Part shown: positions 54,174 through 64,000 of the stretch, piece after piece
How positions within the stretch are numbered: position 1 is the stretch's first letter
Layout: each line of letters begins with the position of its first letter
Origin: Bimastos eiseni
Taxonomy: Eukaryota > Annelida > Clitellata > Crassiclitellata > Lumbricidae
Assembly: GCA_959347315.1 (NCBI GenBank)
Contig: OY365810.1
Span: 30,559,565 to 30,623,564, forward strand
Direction of reading: 5' to 3'
Length of the DNA: 64,000 nt
Position numbers and translations under genes: made by a program
Notes under the pieces: model-generated
What the model saw: only the letters and a program-made list of their open reading frames with translations
Database searches by the model: none
What the model was told of the DNA's origin: nothing

Positions 54174-54674
54174 CACGCCATGGACGAGTGACACACTGCG
54201 GTCTTTCTTTGGACGCCGCAGCTGGTATTTACTGCACAGACGACGACCATTAGCGCCACCCTTCGGCGGCTGGAAATAGAACTTCCGTAGGTTGGTCAAT
54301 TGTCTTATATAAAGCCCGGTTTACGGAAATTGCCTCCTATGCGCCGAAATGACTGAGCTTGGAGCGTCAAAGCAGAGGTTTTGATTGATACTGTGACAGT
54401 GGATGTGGTGGTCTGCAAAGAGAATAGAATAGAACAGACGAACGTACACGTATTTAAACCATTGAAAGTTATTTGAAGGGGTCATTTGATGAACACGGCT
54501 TAGCCTTCAAGCGCCTAGGAATCGTTGAATAGACCGGGTGAGTAGCCTATGTTTCAGGAATGTCTTTTTAAATATACACTTCATTTTAGAACATCATATA
54601 CCACAGGCTAAATTTTTCTAAAAGCATGCTCGCCAAGGAGAGAATCTGCTCCGAAATAAACAATCCTTAGGTTT

Positions 54675-54716
54675 CTCCCGGAGTATATATTTCTCCCGAA
54701 ATGTATACTCCGGGAG
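54675..54716. repeat. Perfect 13-bp inverted repeat (hairpin)
   Basis: CTCCCGGAGTATA and TATACTCCGGGAG enclose 16 bases that repeat the CTCCCG word. It is G/C-rich enough to fold in RNA or extrude in DNA. Confidence 0.85.
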
Positions 54717-55026
54717 TAATTATAGATTAATCAGATGGGAGTCCGTCTCGAATTACCGATCAACCTGATCTGACCTATCTGTTACTTCATCTACAGTCTA
54801 CATAGTCATATGGTTATCCTTCTCTGATCATACTTAGAATAAGAATTGTTATTGAAGAACATGCTGAGCCTAGACTTTTAATTCTCTTTCAGTGTTTGTT
54901 CGTTCTGCTCTTCAGTCGCTCATGTCAGTTCGCTCTCTGCTTATAATATGGGAACCACGTCTTTCAAATCGCTTACTTATCATACGCCATGACTGTCTCT
55001 CTGTCTTACAGATTGATCTTCTAGAT

Positions 55027-55397
55027 CAGCGGTTCCCAACCTTCTTTTTTGTTGTACCCGCAAACTAAAAAGTATTTGTGCGCGCACCCTCAACAGAAAA
55101 AAACGTTCTTTTAATTAGAATAAATTACTAGAATTAGAATATCGATCATAATTATTGTCAATGGATTTTGCTAAATTTATTATGTTAAAATTACTTTTGT
55201 TGTACAGTGTACAATTATTTAGCAGTGTTACAGTAGGCTATGATTGCAATGTGCATAAATATGGCATTTCAAGACCTGCGATTATTATCTGGTTCTGTAC
55301 GAAATATTAATTTTACTTTTTTTACTTTTTCTTGTGAACCCCTTGGCAATAGCTGGCGTACCCTAGGGGTACGCGTGCCACCGGTTGAAAACTGCTG
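55027..55397. mobile_element. 371-bp hAT element
   Basis: Left end CAGCGGTTCCCAACC, right end GGTTGAAAACTGCTG, flanked by perfect duplications TTCTAGAT at 55019-55026 and 55398-55405. GTACCC near the left and GGGGTACGC near the right are also inverted. No transposase. Confidence 0.96.
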
Positions 55398-55904
55398 TTC
55401 TAGATATTCACCTAATTCCATCTTGTAACGTATTTTCGTTGCGCTCTACGTTAAGCTGCCAATGTAGCATAATTTATGGGGTACTTTTGAATCGAAGTTA
55501 AACTGATGAAAACTAATTCTTTGGGTGAATAGAAGGTAGATTCATGAAAGAAATTCCTTGCACAAGTAGATGTTGGATTGACAAAGGACCTTAAACAGAA
55601 GTTGCATTGATGAAAATGATTATTGATTTTACGGCGTATAATTTGTCATCATCATCATAATCATCGTCGTCGTCGTCGTCGTCGTTGTCGCCATCATTGT
55701 CTGTACATTTGAAGTGACAGCAATAAAAAGAAGATGATATCAATAGATTGACGCCAGTGGCGATCGATAGATGTCGGCTGCGTCTATCTGTTTTACTTTG
55801 GAGCGACTCTCCTCCTCTGCGATGGTTGATTTAATGGAAATGCCTAAGTCTTCGGTTACAGGCGCCTGTAAATGGACTCCCTATTGTCTAGATGGGAAGA
55901 CAAA

Positions 55905-56250
55905 CTTTAGAAGGACTAGGAAGAGGAGGAGGAGATGAGGGAGATGAGGAGGAAGACACTGGGGTGCATGGCGGGGGGATTGGTGGCAGAGAAGGAGGAA
56001 GAGAAGGAGAAAAAATGAAGGGGCGTAACGGGCATAGAGAAGGAGGAGGAAGAATATGAGGAGGAGGTGGTGGTGGATCAAAAGATGGAGGAAGAGGAGC
56101 ATGGGGAATGGGGAGGATGTAGCCTGAGGATAAGATGGATGAGAGGAAGGAGGAGGAAGAGGAGTAAGAGTGGCATGGAAAAGAATGACGAGTGTGAGGA
56201 TGAATCTGATGAGGTGGATGAAGATTGGAGGAGAAAGCTACTTAGGTGCT
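55905..56250. repeat. Purine-rich strand (GAGGA)n-like tract
   Basis: Nearly 350 bases of G and A (GGAGGAGGAG, GAGGAAGAGG) with few pyrimidines, ending near a short GCT repeat (56249-56270). Frames across it are low-complexity Glu/Gly/Lys and not credible genes. Confidence 0.85.
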
Positions 56251-56640
56251 GCTGCTGCTGCTGCTGCTGTGAGAAATGTCAGCGTCCTTATCGGACGAGG
56301 CCTATAACTTTCAGAAGCAGAGAGTGATAATTGAGGGCAGGCTATCATGAGAAAGAAAGCTGTCTATTTGAAAAATAAGATGATCCTATCCCTTGGCATT
56401 TACAGTCAGTTCTGATAAGATTAGAGAAACAGACAGGTCGCTTGACACTCAGAAACTCGCAAATACGCAGAAGCATTAAGCACGCAGGCAGACACGCGTA
56501 TACCCAAAGAAATAGAAAAGAGGTTCACATAGACGCAGACCGAAGGAGGATTGCAAGAATATAATAGGACTAATAATGTTTTGATGGACAAGACAACAGA
56601 TCGGACGATGGACGAACAGACGGATGTAGACAGACGCACT

Positions 56641-56765
56641 GACAGATAGACGGATGGACAGACAGACGAATGGACAGACAGACGAATGGACAGACAGACG
56701 AATGGACAGACAGACGAATGGACAGACAGACGGATGGACAGACAGGTGGACAAACCGAAGGACAG
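56641..56765. repeat. 16-bp minisatellite (GACAGACAGACGAATG)
   Basis: Five to six units with small changes, continuing a GACGGACAGA-rich flank. Confidence 0.93.
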
Positions 56766-56885
56766 ACGGATGATCATAAGAAGTATGTAGAAGCCGAGCA
56801 ACATGAAGAGTCTTAAGTAGATTGGAAAAGATAGGGTTTCAGTTTAAAACAAAAAACAGTCATGATGAAACAGAGCTGCGAATGT

Positions 56886-57043
56886 CAGAGGCGTCCTGAT
56901 AGGGGGGGGAGGGTCCGGAAGCAAATGCCTCCAATTTCAGATGTGGTGGATATTTTTAGAGTCATAGGGGTAGCATCTTGTCCTTCTGACACTTGGAACC
57001 GGGGGCTTTGCCTCCATCACTCAGAGGAATTTTGACGCCCATG
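56886..57043. mobile_element. 158-bp hAT MITE, copy 2
   Basis: Left end CAGAGGCGTCCTGAT, right end TTTTGACGCCCATG, with perfect 8-bp duplications GCGAATGT at 56878-56885 and 57044-57051. Same length and orientation as 16202-16359. Confidence 0.96.
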
Positions 57044-58194
57044 GCGAATGTGGTTCCAGATGGATGGACCGCGGCAACGGAGTTCGACCATCGGACAAAG
57101 ACAAGACGCGTACCAGAATGAACACACTTACCAGCAGATCTTAATCGAACACTACATGTATAGTGGAGGTGCAGGGTGTGGCCATAGAAGATAAAGTGAA
57201 ATGGCAGATGAGGTGAAACAATTAGGCACTCCCAAGAAATGGCAGCTACTGATTGGTCTGTTATGACAAGCCAAGCGTTGACTTTAAGATCCTTGAGACA
57301 GTAGATGATGGAGAAAGTAGAGAGTTAGAGGTCAGCACACTTTAGAAGCTCAGGGGAAAGGACAGGCAGATTTTCAAGTCTGTTTACTGCTGCATGAGAG
57401 CCATAAATGATATAACAGCGCGATGTGATGCCAAGATGCATGAATACAACAAATAGCAACAATGAAGACCAGAAACAATTAGGTATAACTCTGTTGGTTA
57501 TCAGAAAATACTGTTAAAATGATCGAATCAGAGACATGCTGGCTATGATCTAAATCCACACTGATTTATAATCCGTATCATCATTTAAACTATTAATTAG
57601 TTAATTTAACTATTAACTTAGCCTAAACATTAATTACGGAACAATGGATTACGAGGTGCTTTAAAGGTGACACATCAATCTTTTGCCACAATTGATATAT
57701 AATACATCGTTGAGCAACTTCGCCGTACATGTATATGGCTGCTTGCCACCTGTGTTCCCAGAACATAGTCATCCATCTTCTACTTATTAGCATTATCACT
57801 TCAAAACCATATACTGGTTCTATATATAACAAATCTGCTACATATAATATAGTAATATATATATATATATATATTAATAAAGCGTCAACGTGTGACAAGC
57901 AATAAGCCTTGGCAGATGGCGCAGAGCAACGAAGCGTGAACGTCTCGCTCGAGGTCCCAAAACAGTAAACGCCTCAGGAAAAGAGAATCGAGCATGTGCA
58001 TTCTGCATTACACCAGGACATCGGTCATTCAATCGGCGACAAAGATTTGATTCCGCTCAAGTGAATGCGAGCTGCATTTCCGGATGTAATTGTAACATTG
58101 ATATATGCGGAGCATGTCTGCCGAGGAGAACAGCAGCAGTCTTTAGTGTTGGAGACTTGGAGTGAGAAAGAGAAAAAGAGATAGACAGCAAGGC

Positions 58195-58497
58195 CAGGGG
58201 TGTAACAAGCGGGGGTCAGAAGGCACCGGCCATCCAGTTTCGAAACTGGAGGACAAAGCCCTCCCCCAAGTTTTAGTGCTCAGTGCCCCGATGTGATCCC
58301 CCAACTCGGTTCTTTTTTATGCTTATTCAATGGCTTTTTAAGATTACCTTTGTTATGACCATTTGTGTACCCCCCATTTTTCATATTTCTGTGGGGGCAA
58401 AATTCAGAAAGTGGAGGGGCACAAAAATTTCTTTGCGCTTCGCGCAATATTTAAAAAAAACTATGCCCCCACTTTTCAAAACCTTGTTACACCTCTG
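58195..58497. mobile_element. 303-bp hAT-like MITE
   Basis: Left end CAGGGGTGTAACAAG, right end CTTGTTACACCTCTG (14 of 15 paired). Flanks AGCAAGGC and GGCAAGAC agree at 6 of 8. The interior is poly-C and poly-G blocks with no frame. Confidence 0.85.
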
Positions 58498-58997
58498 GGC
58501 AAGACATAAATAGACATACGTATTACAGACAATTGACTTACTGACAGGCACAATAAAATGTAGACCGGCAGACAGACATTCGCCCACACATACATTATAT
58601 TCCTTTGACATATATAATAAGATATACCCAACAGATGTACATTTATACACATGCATGCATACAAACAATCATACGAGCAGGTAGACGTACTGACAGAGAG
58701 TTAAGACAGGTCAGATGCCTTTGCGACCACCTGTTGATCCTCTTTTTGTGTTGGTCTCAGCTTCTATTTAAAGGAAATCTCTTTCGGTCTCCGACACGGA
58801 CTCAATGGCACCGACGTTGATCACGATTTATGTTGCGCTACGGGGAAACAATACCCGTCACTTGCTGTTCTTGCTCAGGTGTCTGTATGCGGCAAGAACA
58901 ACGCAGGTCGCTTTTCAAAGGAATTGTATCTGTACGTGGGAGCTGTCTAAGAAAATGCTGACCATAAATTGGTCACAGATGGACATGCTGTGTGGTA

Positions 58998-59030
<33 letters not shown>

Positions 59031-59360
59031 GACAGAGACAAAGAGAGACAGAGACAGAGAGAAAATGACAGAGACAGTGAGACAGACAGAGAAACAGACA
59101 GAGGCAGAGAGACAGACAGAGAAAAAGAGAAAGAGAGTCATAGACAGAGACAGTCGTACAGACGGACAGATAGAGACAGACAGGGACAGAGGCAGAGGCA
59201 GAGGCAGAGACAGAGTTAGAAGCAGAGGCAGAGGCAGAGGCAGCGACAGAGACAAATAGAGAGATGGGAGAGGGGAGAGAGGTAGAGCGAGAGAGACAGA
59301 TAGACAGAGAGAAAAGGGAGAGAGGAGGGAGAAAGAGAGGCAGAGAGACAGAGAGAAAGA
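58998..59360. repeat. (GACA)n(GA)n microsatellite block
   Basis: GACAGA, GAGACA and GAGA runs for about 360 bases. A complementary (TCTG)n block follows at 59530. Confidence 0.96.
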
Positions 59361-59529
59361 ATGGTTAACAGCTCGCATCCGATTCTAGTCTGGCTGCTGT
59401 TAATTAATGTTGCGCCATACCAGCAGTCGTTAATTATGCCACGCTGCCTTATTGTTCAGCTGAGACACCATCTGCGTAGAATGTCCGATCCATTGATCTC
59501 CGCCTCTTCAGTCCAACCTCTGCCACCAC

Positions 59530-59678
59530 TCTGTCCGTCTGTTTCTACGTCTCTCTTCTCTTTCTCTCTGTCTCTGTCTCTGCCTCTGCCTCTGCTTCTG
59601 TCTGTCACTCTTTCTGTCTGTGTGTCTGTGTGTGTCTGTCTGTCTGCCTCTCTCTGTCTGTCTGTCTCTGTCTCTGTC

Positions 59679-59717
<39 letters not shown>

Positions 59718-59722
59718 TTGTA
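59530..59722. repeat. (TCTG)n(TC)n microsatellite block
   Basis: CTGTCT and CTCTGC runs, complementary to the 58998-59360 block. Confidence 0.96.
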
Positions 59723-59779
59723 GGCGTGTTATTGAGACATCAAGTGCATCACTAAATTTTATTAACGTGGAATCAGAAC

Positions 59780-59854
59780 AAAGCCATAAAATTGGTTTAA
59801 TTTATTTTTTAATAGTAACTATTAAAAAATAAATAAGACCAATTTTATGGCTTT
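59780..59854. repeat. 75-base near-perfect palindrome
   Basis: Two 37-base arms pair around one central base (59817): AAAGCCATAAAATTGGT left and ACCAATTTTATGGCTTT right, meeting at AATAGTAACTATT. Two mismatches in the arms. No loop, so not a standard microRNA precursor. Confidence 0.9.
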
Positions 59855-60173
59855 TAAAATAACACAATTGTTGTGTTGTTTTAATTCCGGTAGTTAACTT
59901 TATCTTCAGTGACATTAATTTCAAACTGCAGAAAGTCATCAGGTGTCTACACTCTACATTGATAATTATTACATTAATAACTACGTTGCATCTGTGCTAT
60001 CAACTAGGCCTACACATTACGTGTATGAGTATCGAACTGTTACCCGCTGAGATTCGAATCTATGATCTCAATTCGATTCAATTCGATATCGAGATATGAT
60101 TCGAATTTGAACCTATGCATTCGATTCGAATGAAATCTGTTATTGACATACGCGCTGTTCTTTTAATTTGCAG

Positions 60174-63100
60174 AAGCGACTTGCCAGAGATGTTACTTCG
60201 ATGTATCGCTGTTTTCTCTCTCTTCACTCTGCTTATTTGTGTTCAAGGTAAGCACGGCAGAGAACTTTGTATACCTGTATAATTTTTAGACATGAAATGA
60301 CATTATTTCTGCAGGTTTCTTTATAATTTATTTTCTGGAGCCTATTCCAGAGACCTCAAAATTGGTCGAATATTGCAATAGTTTTCGAACCTGTATACCA
60401 ATACCTGCAGAAATCTATCACTGCAGAAGATTGATGGGGGATTTGACGACACGAAGTTGTTGACTGGAATTATCATAAAGTCAATCAATTAAATTTAGTT
60501 GTTGTCTCAGACAAAACAGTTCTTTCGGGGCTAGTCATGGGCAGTATCAGCGTTAATATGCTTAATAAGTCTTGCTTATAGAATATCCTGGTAATTTCTG
60601 GGTATAAAATTGCATTAGTCTTGAGAGTCAGGCGAAATAAATGTGCTTTCTCTCTCGAAGGAGGCTGTATAATAATTATCAGTCGACTGGTCAAAAATCG
60701 AGAGAGACAAGAAAACGAAGTAGATGGAATGGAATTGTCCGTGTGGCGGACATCACTGGATCAAGGATGCTTAAAGATACGACCTATGTTTGTATCGATG
60801 CCTGTCTACATATGAGTCTGTATACGAGTGTGTCTGTCTGTCTCTGTGCATTTCCTTCATCTCTCTTTCTTAGTATCTCTGCCTTATCTTCGTGCTCCAT
60901 TCTTGCTCCCGTCTTCTGCGGCTAAGACTCGACTTTTAATCACGCGAACTGATAGTTAAGCTTCATCATCATTCTGAGTCTTGTCTGTCTGGTGACGGAC
61001 TCTGCTCGGCTCTCCATCCATCTCGTTCAGCAATCGAGCACGATGCATTGCCTAGTAATAGACGGATGGAGTAGCTTCTTCTGGAAACCTATGTCTGTTT
61101 GCTCTTCCTCGTGAATTGAATGATCAGGTCTTTCGATAGCCCTTGATAGTCTGATAGAGACGACAGAACCATTGAGGGCCTCAGGGTAAACGGCGCCATA
61201 TAAATACCGTATGATACTAAGCAGAGAATCAGCTGTCACAACGGTCAACCGTTCGGTGGATGGGGTTGGTGAGAGTCCCCTCTTACGCAGACGGTGAAAC
61301 AACCAACGGAGGAGATGAAAATCATTGTTTCGTATCTCAAATAGAAGGTCAATATATTATGGGCTCATCTTCATATTCATGGAGCCTCATCTTCAGATTC
61401 AAGCAGTCTCATCTCCATACATTCAATGAGCCTCATCTTCATATACAAGGAGCCTCTCAGTCCTGGTCCAGCAACGGTAGTTCAACCCATGACGTCATAT
61501 GAAGCAACAATAATATTCTGAGCACCTCGTTGACGGTTGACTAAGTTTATAGGTCAAGTATTCGCTTATTAAATGCGTACTTGATTTTTGAATTATGTAC
61601 GCATGAACTTTGAACATCCATGCTATCTGTCAGCTGTCGACGGGAATCCTTTGGTTGGTTCTACGCTTGTGCGTGGACCCACCACTGGTGAATCTTTTCA
61701 CCTTACTGTGCACTGTTTTGCAAACTCGAATGTATTATATTCGATCTTAGTTACATTTAACATTATTTTTGCCTAGCGCGTAGAACGCCGCTGAGTAGAT
61801 AGCTAGGAGTGCGCTATACAAATGCTCGATTATTACATGTATGAACCTGGATATTTTTATAACGCCTTTTCTAATCTCATGAAAGAGGTTCGTCTTAAGA
61901 CAGTCTGAAATGTTATACATCGGAGTATCTGTCGATTTAGATCAGTGATTCTCAACCTGTGTGTCGCGACCCGCAAGTGGGTCGCAGCGGATATCCAAGT
62001 GGGTCGCCAACTTTTCTTCGAAATCGCATTTTTTCCACTGAAAAATACTGTAACGTGAATGTAATGCGCTATATTTTCTATAAATCGAGGCTTTGTCAGT
62101 GTTGCTGCCATTTGAAACTACGTATACCTCTGTGAGACCGTCTGTTTAGTTACGATTACACTCAAGACTAAATAATTATAGGAATAGGCTCTGTGTAAAC
62201 AATGACTTACGATTGTGTCTAACCAACATCAGCCCACGTAGTGACTTAGGTCTAGTTTTGACCAGAATGCAAGCCCCGCCATCTCATTACCAGTGTTTGT
62301 GTCTCAATGTAAGTCAAACAATAAAGGATTTTTAAATATTATTTTTTCTGACATTATGTAATTTTATTATGATTTATTTACAGTTTTGTTATACGCTATC
62401 ATGGTTAGTCGTAGAATGCATTGATGCGCGACTCACTGATTTAACGAAGATCATAACGTGCTCTTGGAGCCCTGATCAATATTCCCAACTGTACTTGACA
62501 TGCCGTCCATCTGAGGCACTGGAGTGCGTGTCAAAAATCTTGGCTAATGTGGAGTAAGTGCAAATCTGGATGTCCTCCAATCGTCTAAGATTGAACCCGG
62601 ATAAAACTGAATTTATGTGGCTGGGCACGAGACAAGCGGGTTTGAGGGTTGACAAGGCGGCGATTAAAACAGCATTTCCTTATTGGAAGTACTACAACAC
62701 GTCGTCCGAGACCCGGGAGTTCTTCTGGTTGAAGACCTGTCCTTGGAGGAACATGTCAGTTCCCTTTGCATGTCTTGCTTTTATCAACTGCGCCAGATTA
62801 GTCATTTGGCGAAATCTGTCAATGGACGCCGCTATGACTCTAGTGCACTCCTTCGTGCTGACTCGCCAGGACTACTGCATTGGTGTCTGCCAAAGTTCCG
62901 GATTAGACAGCTTTAATCCGTTCTCAACTGCGCCGCCCGAGTCGTTGCCAAGCTGCCAAAATACTCGCATATTTCAAGCTATATGCGTGACACACTGCAC
63001 TTGCTCCCGGTTGAGGATAGGATCACATTCAAGATCATCCTCATGGGACGGACATCGGTGGTCGGCTCGGCTCCAGAATACATCAGGGAGCTCTGTTTCC

Positions 63101-63686
63101 TCGTATCCAGCCAGCCAGGTCGTCGATCCCTGCGTGATGCGGCTCGTGGGGACTTGATGGTCCCGCGCTCCCGTTCTTCGATGCGGACAAACCGTGCCTT
63201 CTCATGCATTGGACCATCATACTGGAACGCTCTTTCGTTACAACTTCGCAACATTGCACTGCATGCAGCCAACTTTTCTAAATTACTCAAATCGCATTTG
63301 TTTAGATCTGTTGGGTAGCTACGTTTAGCAACTTCGAGAGGTTCCTATAAGGCGCTACGTAAATTGCCTAATACATACATACATGCTGCCAGAATTTGGA
63401 GTGGTGGATCTCGTTAGGATCTAGATGCTGCAAAGTGGGTCCCCATGTCAAAAAGGTTGAGAACCACTGATTTGGACAAACGATGAATTGAAGGACGGAT
63501 TACAGTGGCCTCCTTGTGTTGTATACGCATAGCGATCTCATGACGAAGGTGTTGCTTTATTTCAGGAATTGAACATGAGAGAGGCATCCTCAGCAGCAGT
63601 TGGGATGATGAGGAGCAACAGCAGGAAGACGGAGGCGACTTGGTAGCTGATGTGAATCTCATGGAGCAGATCAGAGATGCGAAAAG
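60174..63686 (+). CDS. Small secreted protein, possible peptide precursor (5' part, gene runs off window)
   Basis: Coding exon 60190-60247 follows acceptor TTAATTTGCAG at 60173 and 16 untranslated bases, so a non-coding exon lies upstream. It encodes MLLRCIAVFSLFTLLICVQ, a textbook signal peptide, ending phase 1 at donor GTAAGC. Exon 63566-63686 (acceptor TTTCAG, donor GTGAAG) continues with GIEHERGILSSSWDDEEQQQ, EDGGDLVADVNLMEQIRDAK and a split Arg. The acidic spacer ending in Lys-Arg looks like the propeptide of a neuropeptide or peptide hormone, the mature peptide being expected on the next exon beyond 64000 (inference). I do not recognise the family. The intron of 3.3 kb holds a hAT element with a LINE inside. 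Confidence 0.6.
60190..60247 (+). CDS. Signal-peptide exon
   Basis: ATG at 60190, 19 codons plus one base. Basic n-region LLRC, hydrophobic core IAVFSLFTLLICV, likely cleavage after the Gly completed by the next exon. Confidence 0.65.
61943..63469. mobile_element. hAT element containing a nested LINE
   Basis: Left end CAGTGATTCTCAACC, right end GGTTGAGAACCACTG (14 of 15 paired), the terminus of Charlie-like hATs. The next bases GTGTCGCGACCC...AAGTGGGTCGC on the left and AAGTGGGTCCCC on the right extend the symmetry. Flanks ATTTAGAT and ATTTGGAC agree at 6 of 8. No hAT transposase is seen. Confidence 0.88.
62390..63385 (+). pseudogene. LINE reverse-transcriptase pseudogene
   Basis: One frame has SNRLRLNPDKTEFMWLGTRQ (after an in-frame TAA at 62555). 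After a frameshift the next reads LSLEEHVSSLCMSCFYQLRQ, then, past a stop, TLHLLPVEDRITFKIILMGR, VGSAPEYIREL and PSYWNALSLQLRNI. This is the C-terminal half of a CR1/L2-type enzyme. The catalytic YADD is degraded (DQYSQLYLT remains), so it is dead. The tail has GGCGCTACGTAAATTGCC and an ACAT repeat. Confidence 0.9.
63566..63686 (+). CDS. Acidic propeptide exon ending in Lys-Arg
   Basis: 40 codons around split codons (phase 1 in, phase 2 out). Rich in Asp, Glu and Gln, no cysteine. The last codon pair is AAA AG(G/A), so a dibasic site sits at the exon border. Confidence 0.6.
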
Positions 63687-63918
63687 GTGAAGGTCGAACA
63701 ATTGTGCATAAAAGACTTATACTTAATTAAACACTAACAGTTTGTCTGGTAGGATATGACTTTATAGTTCCTCAACATGAATGACCTATAGCGTTTCGAG
63801 GTGATATCGGGTAAAGAAGCAAAGTTTAACTTAAACCAGACATACAGTAATGACTTAACCACTGGACTAACGGATGCCTTGCATTGCTAACTGTATTGGA
63901 GCCTGACCCTAACCATTG

Positions 63919-64000
63919 TGCATGGTGTGATAGTCAGTTAGCGCGGGATGTTTGACCGGACGGTTGCAGGTTAGAGCCTGATGAGTAAGTAGATTCCGTG
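63919..64000 (+). mobile_element. tRNA-headed SINE, cut by window end
   Basis: A-box-like TAGTCAGTTAGCGCGGGA and B-box-like GCAGGTTAGAGCCTG about 30 bases apart, a spacing expected of a pol III promoter. The body lies beyond the window. Confidence 0.45.

Larger units (their letters stand above)
51600..60173. other. Intergenic region between orphan and secreted-peptide genes
   Basis: Apart from the listed elements and microsatellites I see no supported gene. A 105-codon frame at 52886-53203 has no recognisable domain. Single-strand frames at 55240 and 58283 lie in transposons. Confidence 0.55.

Noticed and set aside
53960..54299. Frames of about 100 codons in the TCTG/TC array
   Set aside because: Low-complexity Leu/Ser/Val or Arg/Glu repeats from a microsatellite.
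58947..59723. Frames up to 143 codons in GACA/TCTG blocks
   Set aside because: Microsatellite translation.

Overview
This is eukaryotic DNA, most likely from a marine invertebrate. It holds two animal nervous-system genes split by many introns with ordinary GT-AG sites (plexin and a Shal/Kv4 potassium channel). The rest is AT-rich and full of microsatellites, minisatellites, LINE fragments, tRNA-derived SINEs and short hAT-type elements. I cannot fix the phylum. The repeat style, including the recurring TAGGCCTA word and LINE tails with GCGCTATATAAAT, would suit an echinoderm, another deuterostome or a lophotrochozoan; this is inference.

Layout, with all four gene models on the + strand. (1) 1-14003 is the 3' half of a plexin gene in 16 exons: the end of the extracellular region, the membrane span and the whole cytoplasmic GAP/RBD region, with the stop at 14001-14003 and a 3' UTR beyond. 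(2) 17995-34980 is a complete-looking Shal/Kv4 (KCND) A-type potassium channel in four coding exons, about 579 residues. It has a candidate TATA promoter near 17995, and one intron cuts the selectivity-filter glycine codon. (3) 49750-51243 is an unrecognised two-exon gene of about 209 residues. (4) From 60174 past the window end lies the start of a gene for a small secreted protein: a signal-peptide exon, then an acidic exon ending at a Lys-Arg pair, possibly a peptide-hormone precursor.

The space between and inside these genes is mostly mobile-element debris. I could delimit eleven short DNA transposons. Eight of them have an 8-bp target duplication at 7/8 or 8/8 identity, or 6/8 with clear inverted ends, and they include two families present twice (158-bp copies at 16202 and 56886; 116/144-bp copies at 16658 and 38463). 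LINE 3' ends carrying recognisable reverse-transcriptase C-termini lie at 1320, 10500, 32871, 37846, 52456 and 62390. One of them sits inside a minisatellite and one inside a hAT element. SINEs of at least three tRNA-headed families are present.

Plexin is a semaphorin receptor for axon guidance and Kv4 sets subthreshold A-type current in neurons. Their neighbourhood here is not evidence of a shared pathway, and I see no operon-like organisation. No prokaryotic, plasmid, CRISPR or viral system is visible. The best candidates for something undescribed are the orphan two-exon gene, the secreted-peptide gene, and the inverted-repeat element at 46184 with a TTAGGG-like core.
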